From Batillaria attramentaria (lineage: Eukaryota; Mollusca; Gastropoda; Batillariidae), in assembly GCA_018292915.2 (NCBI GenBank), contig JACVVK020000192.1, forward strand, positions 673,501 through 737,500: a DNA stretch of 64,000 nucleotides, given 5' to 3'. Of this stretch, positions 10,885-20,999 are shown piece by piece; positions within the stretch are counted from its first letter, which is position 1; the number at the start of each line of letters is the position of its first letter. A model generated the notes under the pieces. That model did no database searches and had not been told where the DNA came from. It was given only the letters and a program-made list of their open reading frames with translations. A program made the position numbers and the translations under genes.

Positions 10885-11246
10885 TTTTCTGCCACAACTC
10901 TTTGCCGGCTCCAGTGGTGTCCCTCCCTGGTAATGAGTGGAATCCACGGAGGGCTCGGAAGCTGGGCCTGGGGCAATTTTTATTATGCATGATGATGGAG
11001 ATGAGGATGATGGTAAGATGATGCTATGGAGGTCCGTGTGGTTTGGGACTGCGGGACAGGGCCGCATTCCACGCTTCCTGTCATAAATATCCCGGTATTA
11101 ACCAGGCCCGGGAACTACGGCACCTGCTGTGCCGGCCGTGTAATCATCTATATCATAAGACGTGTCATACCAGGGGAGACACCCCCAAAGTCGCACCCTT
11201 GAAGTGGGTGAAGCTCGGCTGTGTGGCAACAGCCTCCCCGTCTGGG
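10885..11246 (-). mobile_element. SINE B, truncated by a Harbinger-like fragment
   Basis: A reverse copy of SINE B from its 3' end (CCACAACTCTTTGCCGGCTC) through GGTCCGTGTGGTTTGGGACT and AAATATCCCGG to ACAGCCTCCCC. The tRNA-like head that should follow is replaced by sequence starting near 11247. Confidence 0.85.
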
Positions 11247-11564
11247 GCCGTATTCTCGTTTGACGGGCTAAACGCGTTTAGCGGGTTAAACGCGTTTATC
11301 TCCTACACGGGCGGATAAACGGAAAATTTCGGTATTCTCGTCTCTCTCGATAGCCTATACTAAACGGATTTCCGCGTTTAAAGTTAGAGCACCTGTGAGG
11401 GTGCGATAGCGGGCTTAAACGCGCATAAATATGGCGGCAGTTTTGTTTTTCCAGGCAAGACAGCGGCGGCAATTGCGGAGAAACAGGATTTTTCGAGATA
11501 GGAAGAACCCATTTGACACCTACGACGATTACGAAGTGTTCCGCAAGTTCAGATTTAGACAGCA

Positions 11565-11566
<2 letters not shown>
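11247..11566 (+). mobile_element. PIF/Harbinger-like 5' fragment
   Basis: It begins GGCCGTATTCTCGTTTGACG, with repeated AAACGCG words in both orientations, and leads into an ATG at 11431. From there the frame encodes the start of a Harbinger-type transposase. The body is cut off by a (CA)n tract, so only the 5' terminus and the first ~45 codons remain. Confidence 0.6.
11431..11566 (+). pseudogene. Harbinger transposase N-terminus (truncated)
   Basis: From the ATG at 11431 about 45 codons read through residues such as RIFRDRKNPFDTYDDYEVFR and then KFRFRQH. The pattern FRDR-x-NP-x-x-x-YDD-x-E-[LV]-x-x-[RK]-[FY]-R-F is characteristic of the N-terminus of PIF/Harbinger (HARBI1-like) nucleases. 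The catalytic DDE domain and MADF partner are absent. The frame then passes into (CA)n, giving the HTHT repeat, so the true product ends here. The ATG lies in a good GCGCATAAATATGGCGGC context, which may be the original promoter and start. Confidence 0.65.
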
Positions 11567-11656
<90 letters not shown>

Positions 11657-11724
11657 GCGCGCGCGCACGCACGCACGCACGCACACCCACGGACGCACGG
11701 GCGCACGCACACACACACACACGA
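11567..11724. repeat. (CA)n/(CG)n microsatellite
   Basis: A long CA run with embedded TACA, then CGCG and GCAC units. It replaces the rest of the Harbinger fragment. Confidence 0.95.
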
Positions 11725-11729
11725 GTAGG

Positions 11730-12490
11730 CTACATAGGCCTACAGAGCTTGCAAGCGGCGATCTGCACTGTGTTCCGATCCCGTTTTATAAAATGCAAAA
11801 CAGAAAGTATTAGGTGGGTGGGGGTTGAGAATACATAACACTGGTAAGTGTTGTGTGGTTGTAATATTCGTGTTTGGAAAGGAAGAAAAATGGTTAAGGT
11901 GGGATTCTAACCCCCAGTGCGAATCCATACTTCTGTTTTACTGTCACGAGTGATGGTGGCACTGAGGCTGCTACACTGACAGCACAAAATCACAGGTCCT
12001 GCCAGTGGTGGTGTAAATGACAGTGTAATCGGTTGAAGGCTCAAACTGTCAGAACAATCAAACAGAAAAATCGTAACAGCCCACACCAATCGACGTTTAA
12101 ATAGCAGCCGTTCCGCCACCATTACCCGCCTACACGTATCCTGATTGGCTAACGAAATAACACTCAAAGGAAATCACTGGGTATACAACTGTAACAACAG
12201 TCTAATTACAGTAAGCCGTTACTTGTCACATTTCACATTGTCCGCGCGACCTATTCAGCACCTTTCAACAGACCGGCTCTAACTTTCACCAACTGCTTGA
12301 CAGGTCTTGCGTTCTGCTGGCGTCCCCGTCTGTGTTACTGCTTGTACCCGGGGTGGTATAGTGTACCCACTGTCTTCAGGGCATGCCATCTCCTTTTCTG
12401 AAGAGGATTGCTAAAGTGCTGGGGGTAGGACTTTGGCACTACCGATTCGCGAAAAGCTGGGGGTATGGGGTGGGAGTGGGGGTGGTGAGA
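11730..12490. other. No gene recognised
   Basis: Unique-looking sequence without convincing coding frames or known repeat motifs. Confidence 0.4.
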
Positions 12491-12496
12491 TGGTTG

Positions 12497-12503
12497 GGAT
12501 CGC

Positions 12504-12560
<57 letters not shown>
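12497..12560. repeat. (CG)n(TG)n microsatellite
   Basis: A CG run followed directly by a TG run. Alternating purine-pyrimidine sequence of this kind is Z-DNA-prone. Confidence 0.9.
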
Positions 12561-12562
<2 letters not shown>

Positions 12563-12712
12563 CGAAGGTGATACAAGGCACCGTAAACGAGTCCGCTCGT
12601 GATTTTGACTCGATCTGACAAGAAAAAAATAATCCAACCAAACAAATTCCTGTCCACCAGGGATTCGAACGTGTGCCTTAGGAAGCGTAGCGCGGACCAA
12701 ATAGGCCAACAC
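12560..12712 (-). mobile_element. SINE D
   Basis: A tRNA-like head on the minus strand (TTGGCCTATTTGG, then GTTCGAATCCCTGG) and a body with ATCGAGTCAAAATCACGAG and GACTCGTTTACGGTGCC. The body matches the copy at 29735-29895, which defines a family. A poly-C run (12711-12734) abuts the head. Confidence 0.65.
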
Positions 12713-13112
12713 CCCCCCCCCCCCCCCCCCCCCCGTTTCACGTCCTGATTTCACCGCCCAACCACTCCGTCCCCAACAACAGTCCGCTTTCCCTGTCGAT
12801 GTCCAGCGCGTCAGATCCTGTCCGGACCGCTGTTTATGGTGATAGTTTTGCTGGTCCGGCAAACATGGGCAACAATTTAGATAGTGCCGTGTTTGGCCTC
12901 TCATCGGCCGTCAAGGGAGTGTGAGAGACTGGGTCAGCGTGCTGTCCGGCGGAGACAGGGAACGGGGGGAGACGGACAGCGAATGATTCACCCGGGACGA
13001 GAATTCCTTGGTTTATTGCCGTGTACAAGTATGTACGTGCACTATACAGTCACCTACGTAACACGGGGGTATGAGACGTTGGCAAGTTTTGAACAACAAC
13101 AACAGCAACAAG

Positions 13113-13190
<78 letters not shown>
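13113..13190. repeat. (AC)n microsatellite
   Basis: A long pure AC run flanked by CAA-rich sequence on both sides. Confidence 0.95.
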
Positions 13191-13191
<1 letters not shown>

Positions 13192-13379
13192 CAACTACAA
13201 CAACAACAACCCGAAGACTAGGTTTTCTCACCCTCACCCCTTCCATCTGATATGTAATAACATGATGCCATTCTACTTTGCCATTCTTAAATTTGACCTA
13301 TTTCTGCTTTTCAGGAAGTGTCTAATTAGTCAAAGCATTTTTTTTCAGTCTGTTCGTGTTGTATTTATTGTATTGGAAT

Positions 13380-13540
13380 TTTAGTCAATAAGGTTTAATG
13401 TGTTAGTATGTATGTGCGAGTGTCTGTAATTTAAAGTAAGTTGCAGCATGCATGTGTGATTGATGGCAAAGCAGCTCTCTTAGACCACAACACATTCCTA
13501 ATGTTTACACATTATGTTTAAAATTATGTTTATCGTTATC
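13380..13540 (+). repeat. Dispersed repeat G
   Basis: AATAAGGTTTAATGTG, GTGCGAGTGTCTGTAAT, GCAGCATGCATGTGTGATTG and AAAGCAGCTCT match, in reverse, the block at 39260-39450. The other copy carries an ACTTTATTGCC sequence beyond this part, suggesting a LINE 3' UTR. Confidence 0.5.
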
Positions 13541-14550
13541 GTTTATCGTTAATGCCATTCTCAGCAAATTATTTGTAGACGAACATGCACGACCGTCTTA
13601 AGGGAGAACGTCTGCTTTGTAAGACACCTGGCATGTCGTACTGTTCGGCTTAATCTCCGCCGACCACTTCAAACCACTTCCGACCACTTATGACAGCCAT
13701 AACTCGAGGGGTGTCTTTTTCCACTTCTCATGGCAGTTGTGACGTCACTACACCTCACTCTGGCACGAAAACTACCCCCTCCAGCTCGCGTCACCAATCT
13801 ACCCCAACTCCTCCCACTACCCGCAACACCACCACCACCCATCCACCAGCCCCCACCTCCCTCACCCATCCACTCACGCCTTCATGATTCCCTGTTACCC
13901 CTTCCCACCTCCCTCCTTTTCCTGGGTCGGACCGGACCCCGGGACCAATATTGATCATCAAACGCCGTGTGCGAGTGGAGCTTTACGAGGCGCCATAAAG
14001 ATGCTAGAGCCAATATCAGGACCCAGATGATGATGAGTCGGACGGACGGCGCACAACGTCAATGATGTGGAGAACCTCCAGAAGTGGGACGGCGTGTGTG
14101 GAGAAGGTCGTAAGAGGGGGGTCATTTGGCGCGCAAGAGCTTTGATAGCGACGCGTCCTCCAAGATGACACGTACCCTTTTATGATCGTGCCAGTATTGC
14201 CTAATTATAGGGGTGGATGGGTGGGGAGGGGGCGGGAATGTTGGGTGGGTGGGTGGGGGGGGGGGAGAGGTAGTGCTTCTGTCTAGTGGTGTCCAAATTT
14301 CAAGAGGAAATGCGTCAGCGTGTCACTCACTGAACAGCGATTGGAACGGCCTCAAGGACGAAGTTGAAGAGATGTGATGGACAGGTTATGGGATATCCTT
14401 GCCAGTTCAGGTGCCAGTGAATTTGAACTGACGGTGAATCTTAAAATGCTTGAGTTCTATGGTGCTGAAACTCTCGTGGGCAGCCTAAGAGGGTGAGGGT
14501 CTGAAACCTGGAGAAGATCTAGTACAAGCGTGGGACAAGACACGTGGACA
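13541..14550. other. No gene recognised
   Basis: Contains a C/A-rich stretch (13765-13890) that gives proline- and threonine-rich frames, and a GGGT-rich tract near 14240-14265. I see no domain. Confidence 0.4.
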
Positions 14551-14568
14551 ATGAAACTGTAGCGCCAT

Positions 14569-14658
14569 GAGCATTATCATAAGCTATGCCTGTTCGTGCT
14601 CATTCAGTGTTACGTTTCTGTATTGCAATAAACTTGTTTCAACCAAGACGCCAGACTA
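14569..14658 (+). mobile_element. Retroposon C3, 5'-truncated
   Basis: Only the last ~85 bp of C3 are present (GAGCATTATCATAAGC to GCAATAAACTTGTTTCAACC). A perfect 15-bp duplication AAACTGTAGCGCCAT flanks it (14554-14568 and 14659-14673). Truncation at the 5' end with an intact 3' end indicates target-primed reverse transcription. Confidence 0.85.
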
Positions 14659-14715
14659 AAACTGTAGCGCCATACAGTCTAAAGGAAACGAATTTGTGTG
14701 AACAAATCTGCCGTT

Positions 14716-14750
14716 AAGCCAAACGTTAAACTCTCAAACACCCACCCTGT
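14716..14750 (+). mobile_element. SINE A tail fragment
   Basis: AAACGTTAAACTCTCAAACA and CCCACCC match the extreme 3' end of SINE A. Confidence 0.5.
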
Positions 14751-14817
14751 TTAGTCCGTTAAAAACTAAACAAAGACCCTACAAATAAGGCAATTTCAAA
14801 TTTGTTCTGTTCTGTGT

Positions 14818-15053
14818 TTTGTCTTGTTTTGTTTTCTTCTGTTCTGTTTTGTTCTGTTCTGTTTTGTGTTTTGTCTTGTTTTGTTTTCTTCTGTTCTGTT
14901 TTGTTCTGTTCTGTTTTGTGTTTTGTCTTGTTTTGTTTTCTTCTGTTCTGTTCTGTTTTGTGTTTTGTCTTGTTTTGTTTTCTTCTGTTCTGTTCTGTTT
15001 TGTTCTCTTTTGTGTTTTGTCTTGTTTTGTTTTCTTCTGTTCTGTTCTGTTTT
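14818..15053. repeat. 52-bp T-rich minisatellite
   Basis: GTCTTGTTTTGTTTTCTTCT recurs at 14821, 14873, 14925, 14967 and 15019, so the spacing is 52, 52, 42 and 52 bp. Units are built only of T, G and C with almost no A. Frames on both strands are repeat translations (CSVLFC or TEQNRT), not genes. Confidence 0.95.
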
Positions 15054-15499
15054 GCGCGTCACATTTTCTTTTAAAAAAAAAATACCACAGAGAAAAACAG
15101 AACAAAGTCTCCATACTTACTATATCAGCATGAAATCACGGGAAGTCCAGCAACATAAAGCCAGCATTACCACAACAGACAGATCCCAACCCGGAACATA
15201 ACCAGCATTACCAACATTCAGACGTCAGTCGGCCCATCCCCGCGTTTGCCTAACAAATCACACCACCCGTAGAGAACGCTCGGAAATCAAAAGGACAGGA
15301 AAATGACGCATTGTGAGTCGGGGGGCTACCTGCCGATACAACATAGATCACCGATGACTTGTGTTTCCACGCCGCCCAACAAAGCCTTGCCTTGTTCGCA
15401 TGGTTTCGTTTCCCGACTGACTTATGCCCAGGGCCCGTAGTATGCCAGTACAGGTCAAAGAATGCTCAAAATGTCTGTATACCCCCCCCCCCCCCCCCC

Positions 15500-15556
15500 C
15501 TATGCGGTGGAAAAGGACTGGACGTTAAACTCCCAAACACCCACCCCCACCCACCC
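15500..15556 (+). mobile_element. SINE A tail fragment
   Basis: TATGCGGTGGAAAAGGACTG then ACGTTAAACTCCCAAACACC. The segment upstream is a poly-C run (15482-15500), so head and body are lost. Confidence 0.65.
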
Positions 15557-15672
15557 TGTACATTCCCCGATTAGCCTCAGGCATCATAGTCACCCGCTAA
15601 AAATGCTTTTAAAAATTGCCATGCACAGACCATTCAATGGTACGCACCTGACAAGAACTGATTAAAAAAAAA

Positions 15673-15770
15673 TTGAATGTCTCACAGTCTTGCACATACA
15701 CTCACAGTCTTGCACATACACTCATAGTCTTGCACATACACTCACAGTCTTGCACATACACTCATAGCAC
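15673..15770. repeat. 20-bp tandem repeat
   Basis: CTCACAGTCTTGCACATACA and its CTCATAG variant repeat head to tail four times, followed by a partial unit. Confidence 0.9.
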
Positions 15771-15863
15771 TCATAGTTAATGGACAGTTGTAACGCCCTG
15801 AGTATCATTAACAAGTATCTAAATTGTAATACAGCCTCCCCCCCCCTCCCCCACCAATCCACC

Positions 15864-15865
<2 letters not shown>

Positions 15866-15928
<63 letters not shown>

Positions 15929-15990
15929 GCTGGAATCCAACTATTTGTACTGGCACTTTCCTCGTTGCCCTGTCTTCAATATGAACCAGC
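15866..15990 (+). repeat. (AC)n followed by a SINE A fragment
   Basis: An AC run (15866-15927) joins a SINE A body fragment (CAACTATTTGTACTGGCACT, then CGTTGCCCTGTCTTCAATAT). Confidence 0.65.
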
Positions 15991-16370
15991 AACCGGCTTT
16001 GGGCAGAAGTCAAGCGGAGAAAAAATCCACGTCCACAGCTTCCCGTAGTGGTCGTTAGTGGTCAGTTATTGTCCGGTTGTAATCAGCACAGCGGTCCCAG
16101 CTGGCCCAGCGGGCAAGTGGACAATGTGGGTTTGTGCACTCAGTCAACCCCACAAGTTTGTTTGAGATGGGTGGCCCAGTCTGACTCGTACCACAGCGAC
16201 GGTACTTTCTGGTAGTGATTGCACCAGCGAAATGTAACGAACAAAGGGAGCGAACAGGTAAGTGGACGCTGCAAGGGAGAGAACTGTCCCTGTATGGGAA
16301 GAGTGATCACTGGATCCACTAGTTCCATGGCCAAAAAAAAAGGGGGGGGGGCGGGGGGGGGGAGGGCGCA
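15991..16370. other. No gene recognised
   Basis: No clear repeat family or coding frame. A poly-G/GC stretch lies at 16341-16362. Confidence 0.35.
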
Positions 16371-16374
16371 TTAA

Positions 16375-16565
16375 AGGAAACTGAGAGGAGTCAAGACTCA
16401 TAAAGACCCCTCAAGAGAGGCCGTATCACACATCATGTCCATTACAGCACCATCGTGCAAATGGAAATATGATTTAGGTCCCCTGAAAAGAGGCCGGTGC
16501 AAGTTTGTGTAGGTGCCAGTCTGGACAGCTGTTTCGGTCTTGGCCATCTCTCCAGCACATCATCG
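16375..16565 (-). repeat. Possible Penelope-like element end
   Basis: On the minus strand this region contains GATGATGTGCTGGAGAGATG, then CCAAGACCGAAACAGCTGTC. A CGAUGA start, a GAAAC block and a GUC in this order are what a decayed hammerhead core in a Penelope-like long terminal repeat would show. Stem I does not form with the flanks, so this is not a functional ribozyme call. Confidence 0.3.
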
Positions 16566-17091
16566 GCCGTATTCTGACAGCTATTCAAGTACATTTACAT
16601 CGACCGTGTTAGTCGCGGGCACAAACTGAAGGACACGCCAAGGCAGTTCAACTGCGGAGATATCATTTGTGTTTGAAATGGTCCATCTTTAACCAATAAT
16701 GTGGCGATTGTCCTGAATGTCTGAGTAGGCCTTCGACTTTTCAGTCTTGAGCTAAGGGCCCAGGGGGAAGCAGCCCTACAGAAAAAAAAAATCCAGCTTG
16801 CCGAAAACGCAGTGCGTCAGCCACAGTGGAGGTTTCGGGGATAAATTAGGACACACACGCCGAGTTCAGCGATTTTGGTAACATGTTCGGTAACCAAGGA
16901 TTGCAAAAGGTCCCTTACCGGTATCCCCATAACGTGAGTTACGTGACCAACCTACTTCCGTTTAAGGAAAAAAAGACATCGACTTTACTCAGAAACTCCA
17001 TCCAGAGGTATTTCAAGTTATACGGATTGAAATTCAAGTTTAAAAACAAGAAAATTGTGTTTAGTATGGCGGTACTGTGAGGCGACAGGGT

Positions 17092-17160
17092 TGTCTTGAC
17101 CGTAGCGGGACGCGTTTCGCCGGAATTTCACCGGCTGCTCACCCACCTTAGGTCAAGACA
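17092..17160 (-). ncRNA. Hammerhead-ribozyme-like fold (type I)
   Basis: Read on the minus strand, the 69-nt segment folds as a type I hammerhead. The outer helix TGTCTTGACC pairs perfectly with GGTCAAGACA (10 bp). After a small internal loop (UAA/AC) comes an inner helix GGUGG/CCGCU. The core GUGAGCA follows, then stem II GCCGG/CCGGC with a 7-nt loop UGAAAUU, then GAAA, a one-pair stem III (C to G, loop GC), then UC at the predicted cleavage site (after 17109). The consensus core is CUGANGA. Here C3 is G and G8 is C, and these two positions pair in the known structure. Retroelement hammerheads (Penelope-like elements, retrozymes) often have such a tiny stem III. Activity is not shown by sequence. 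Confidence 0.6.
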
Positions 17161-17503
17161 GGGCGGGAAGAACTTGATTGCCAACAAAAATTTTCGAAAT
17201 ACCATGACTGGATGCTAACACGGACAGGTGAATGTGAGTCTTCGGTCACATGTCAGACACGTACCGTCAATAAAATCTGACAACAGCGGACAGCCTGGAA
17301 AGGGTTGCATTAGGCAAGTGCAAGCTGACTTTGGCTCTTCGATTCAAGTTGGCGGCCTTGATGATTCCGACGCTGCCCGGTGGGTCAAGCCAGGGTCGTC
17401 CTTGATTAGTCAAAGAGTCTGCTATGGCGCAGTCGATAACTGAATCTATTAGTCTAATTCAGCTGCACTGATGCATAGGCTCCGCTACAGGCACGACTTA
17501 CAT

Positions 17504-17518
17504 CAGTGTGTGTGTGTG

Positions 17519-17562
<44 letters not shown>
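17504..17562. repeat. (GT)n microsatellite
   Basis: A GT run with one TT interruption. Confidence 0.95.
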
Positions 17563-17564
<2 letters not shown>

Positions 17565-18021
17565 CAGCCTTTCGACTGTTTCATTGACCGATCGAAATCT
17601 GCTTTTTCATTTTTTCCATTTTAAAAAAAAAATTATTTATTTATTTATTTTTAACCTCAGTTCAATTAATAACATTTACTACAAAAGCTGAAAGTGCCCT
17701 AGAGTCATTCCTGCGTACGCCATAAACGCAACCAGCGTCATCCTGGCACTGAAGTTTTGCATGCTTCTCCGTCAACTTCCCAAGCCTTCCCAGCCACCCC
17801 CAACCCCATACCGCGCTCACACTGCTAATGGGCCCAATTAGCGCCGTACTTATCTCCCGTTACTGCACGCGCTCTTCGCTTACCTCCCTTCGTCGGTGTG
17901 GGTTACCCTTTGATAGGCTGTGTACAGTGGCACACCAATTCGTGATTCGGGTAAAGAAATTCAATTAGGGGTAGCGGAATAGGTTCACGGCCCACACTGG
18001 AGCCAGAATCGTTTGTACAGG

Positions 18022-18061
18022 AGTGACAGGAGGAAGGGGGGGGGGGGGGGGGGGGGGGGGG
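18022..18061. repeat. G-rich run
   Basis: A G run of about 25 bases (18037-18061) sits at the 3' end of a reversed SINE A, where the GGGTGGGTG tail is expected. Confidence 0.7.
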
Positions 18062-18200
18062 AGTTTTACGTCCATTTCCACCACCGTATGGATGATATCA
18101 AAGACGGGGCAACGAGACAAAGGCCAGTACAAATATTTTGGCTCCAGCCTGAATTCGAACTCGCGACCCGAACACTGGTAGTCCAACGCTCTACCAAGGA
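18062..18200 (-). mobile_element. SINE A
   Basis: Tail (TTTTACGTCCATTTCCACCA), body (GATATCAAAGACGGGGCAAC) and head (GAACTCGCGACCCGAACACT then AGTCCAACGCTCTACCA) are all recognisable. GGAGTGACAGGA occurs on both sides (18021-18032 and 18198-18209) and is a likely 12-bp target duplication. Confidence 0.88.
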
Positions 18201-18219
18201 GTGACAGGAATGTAGCTCT

Positions 18220-18222
<3 letters not shown>

Positions 18223-18267
<45 letters not shown>

Positions 18268-18298
18268 CGGTGTGTGTGTGTATGTGTGTGTGTGTGAC

Positions 18299-18339
<41 letters not shown>

Positions 18340-18356
18340 CGGTGTGTGTGTGTGAC

Positions 18357-18419
<63 letters not shown>

Positions 18420-18420
18420 C

Positions 18421-18469
<49 letters not shown>

Positions 18470-18472
18470 CGT

Positions 18473-18525
<53 letters not shown>

Positions 18526-18526
18526 C

Positions 18527-18563
<37 letters not shown>

Positions 18564-18572
18564 CGGTGTGTG

Positions 18573-18618
<46 letters not shown>

Positions 18619-18650
18619 GGAGAGGGGTGGAGGGTGTGTGTGTGTGTGTG
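18223..18650. repeat. (GT)n array broken by GACGG units
   Basis: About 430 bp of GT dinucleotides regularly interrupted by TGACGGTG or GACGTG. This is a compound minisatellite. Frames on both strands translate to CVCV or HTHT and are not genes. Confidence 0.97.
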
Positions 18651-18659
18651 GGGGGGGGG

Positions 18660-19126
18660 GTCCTCGATGATGACTGCGGAGGCGTTAAAAGGGGGAGGTT
18701 AAGATGGATGAACATTTTTCTACCTACAAATACAAATTGCAAACGAAAACAAGTTCAGTTGCGTCCCGTTTGGCTAAAATAAAAAAAAAGAAATAATATA
18801 AGAAATTGACGGAAATTGTCATAATTATAATCAGCGGGGATGTGAGTAAAGAACTGAGATGACTTCCCTTTGGGAATGGATACTTTTGCTGGAGACTAGA
18901 AGAATTGAATAACATTTTTCTGAACAGAAAATATAGCCGAATCCCTACTGGCTAAAAATCCACATTTAACTCGCACCAAATTGTCACAAAAGGCAGCTGA
19001 ATGTTCCAAGACGTTTAACCGGAAGGGGAATAAAAATTAATGCCTGCAGCTGCGTCAGTTTGACTGATGTTTTGAGCGGCAATGTAGCTCAGTTTCCGAC
19101 CTAACTCATCTAGAGTTTAATCTCTC

Positions 19127-19176
<50 letters not shown>

Positions 19177-19590
19177 TATCAACGTCAAACCTTTAATTAC
19201 ATTCCTTCGATTACACCTACTTCAGAGTCCCGTGTGGGCGATCCAATGGCTATCGCATACAGATGCGCCACCGCGGCCGACTTCCCTAGCTGGCTGCTCG
19301 TGCGAGGTCCCTGCTGGCGCTGTCAATCACGTGTCACGTAAGGGGCGACAACCACAGCCAGCCGACTCGCAGAGGAAGATAGCGGAGTGGCACGGAGCCA
19401 GTTAATAAAGCCACGTAAAACCTCTCACGTGCATTTGTGACTGTAATTGGCACAAATGTAATGCTTGTTCCGAGTACGTTCTAAGATGCTCTCTCTCTCT
19501 CTCTCTCTCTCTCCGCTGATAAAGTTTTATTTTGTTTTGTTCTGTTTTTAATTTTCTCGCCGCATACTACAAGCATTATTGACTTTTCTA
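18660..19590. other. No gene; (TC)n tracts
   Basis: TC runs at 19128-19171 and 19491-19513. Otherwise there is no recognised feature. Confidence 0.4.
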
Positions 19591-19599
19591 GTCTGCTCC

Positions 19600-19721
19600 A
19601 CATAATAGGCCTTACACACGACAATACAGAAGCTTTTAAAATGTCAAATGGGTTGACTTGAAAACGCATCTGTTCCGGCTGGCTTTCGACTAAGCCCACC
19701 TACCTCATCCTGTTTCAGCGG

Positions 19722-19780
<59 letters not shown>

Positions 19781-19867
19781 GGTGTGAGTGCGGGAGTACG
19801 CGCATTGAGTCATTGTGAGAATTTTGCGCTATATAAGTACAATTCATTATTATTATTATTATTATTA
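19600..19867 (+). pseudogene. CR1/Rex1-like LINE 3' end
   Basis: A frame in this region reads LKTHLFRLAFD followed by a stop, the usual last residues of CR1/L2/Rex1-type reverse transcriptases. A frameshift separates it from the residues before. After an internal (GT)n expansion comes a 3' UTR, GCGCTATATAAGTACAATTC, and an (ATT)n tail. The fragment at 63905-64000 is the same family. Confidence 0.65.
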
Positions 19868-19924
19868 AAACTGAAGCTCTGGCAATACTGAGTGAGAGAG
19901 AAAGAACTTGAAATCGCAGTGCTG

Positions 19925-19973
<49 letters not shown>

Positions 19974-19977
19974 ACAC

Positions 19978-20008
<31 letters not shown>

Positions 20009-20040
20009 GCACGCACGCACACACACACACATACACGCAC
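19925..20040. repeat. (AC)n microsatellite
   Basis: An AC run with ACC and GCAC interruptions. Confidence 0.95.
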
Positions 20041-20163
20041 ATCCACAGCCAGAAACAAAATTTTACTGGGGACGTAAATGAAGTTTATTGTACATTTCTA
20101 GCACAACCACCCTTCGACCACCAGCACAACGCTAAAAATATTCCGACCTCTAACAAAATGTAA

Positions 20164-20166
20164 AGA

Positions 20167-20206
<40 letters not shown>
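20164..20206. repeat. (GA)n microsatellite
   Basis: A GA run within otherwise unremarkable sequence. Confidence 0.95.
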
Positions 20207-20208
<2 letters not shown>

Positions 20209-20450
20209 CACAAACCCAGCATGGGGTGGCAACAGCGCCTCGCAGCGTTTAGCAACTTGAAATTGCAGAAAATTGGTTGCATGTCGCCTTATCACTTGCC
20301 TTCCCACACGCAAACCTGACACGCGAAGCAGCTGAACATCTTGTGCAACGGGATGCAGGAAACAGGGCAGGGCAGACTGCGATATTTCTTTTTCGTACGT
20401 ACTTCTGCGCCCCCCCCCCCCCACCTCTCACATCATCATCATCATCATCA

Positions 20451-20715
20451 TCATTCCTCTTTACTCCTTGTGAAGCATAGGGCCTCGACAGTTCTTCTCC
20501 ACTTCCTGCGGTCTCTAGCTGCTGTTTTTGCGGCCTCCCAGGTTTGGTCGGCGGCTTTCAGCTCGTCCTGGAGGCGTAGCCTCCATGTCTACTTTGGGCG
20601 CCCCCTTTTTCGCTTTCCTTGTGGGTTCCAGTCAAGTGCTTGTCGGGTGACATTAGACTGGCTCTTCCGCGAATGGTGTCCAACCCTTCGCCACTTCCTT
20701 CTCCTGAAGCCGTCT
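20451..20715 (-). pseudogene. Non-LTR retrotransposon RT C-terminus
   Basis: A minus-strand frame ends in a stop at 20451-20453 and reads upstream through [31 protein letters not shown], a stop, TWRLRLQDELKAADQTWEAA and then ARDRRKWRRTVEALC. The sequence W-R-x-x-G-H, GRP(K/R)-x-TWRR, L-x-W-x-x-x, A-x-DR-x-x-WR-x-x-V-x-ALC is the classic C-terminal tail of many RTE- and CR1-like reverse transcriptases. The in-frame TAG at 20589-20591 marks it as dead. A (GAT)n tail just after the stop is the expected LINE 3' end. The RT catalytic domain is not present. Confidence 0.8.
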
Positions 20716-20817
20716 TTGTGGCTTGCGCGGCTTGAAGCCCCCCAAAACAAACTCACTCACTCACTTGTGTCTTTACGCCTGCAGTTTGACGCCAGAAGTG
20801 CCCCGGAATCATACAAG

Positions 20818-20818
<1 letters not shown>

Positions 20819-20907
<89 letters not shown>
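20819..20907. repeat. 89-base poly-G homopolymer
   Basis: Every base from 20819 to 20907 is G (89 in a row). It gives polyglycine on one strand and polyproline on the other, and several forward and reverse frames in the neighbourhood exist only because of it. Confidence 0.95.
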
Positions 20908-20909
<2 letters not shown>

Positions 20910-20999
20910 TCTCGCGTATTATACCGCCTATAGCGGCAGAAATCGGTTGTAGACAGAAATATCGCTAGCAGGCTGCCCCGCCGCGGAATGTAAGACATC

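Noticed and set aside
12497..12560. Promoter-like CpG island
   Set aside because: The CG run is a pure dinucleotide repeat joined to a TG run, not a CpG island with mixed sequence.
14779..15133. Several overlapping frames rich in Phe/Cys/Leu or Thr/Glu/Asn
   Set aside because: All are translations of a 52-bp minisatellite in different phases.
18223..18650. Long minus-strand frame of HTHT residues (183 codons)
   Set aside because: It is a direct translation of a (GT)n array and has no gene-like composition.
20341..20952. A 203-codon plus-strand frame with a glycine tail
   Set aside because: It is antisense to the LINE RT fragment at 20451-20715 and runs into the poly-G tract.
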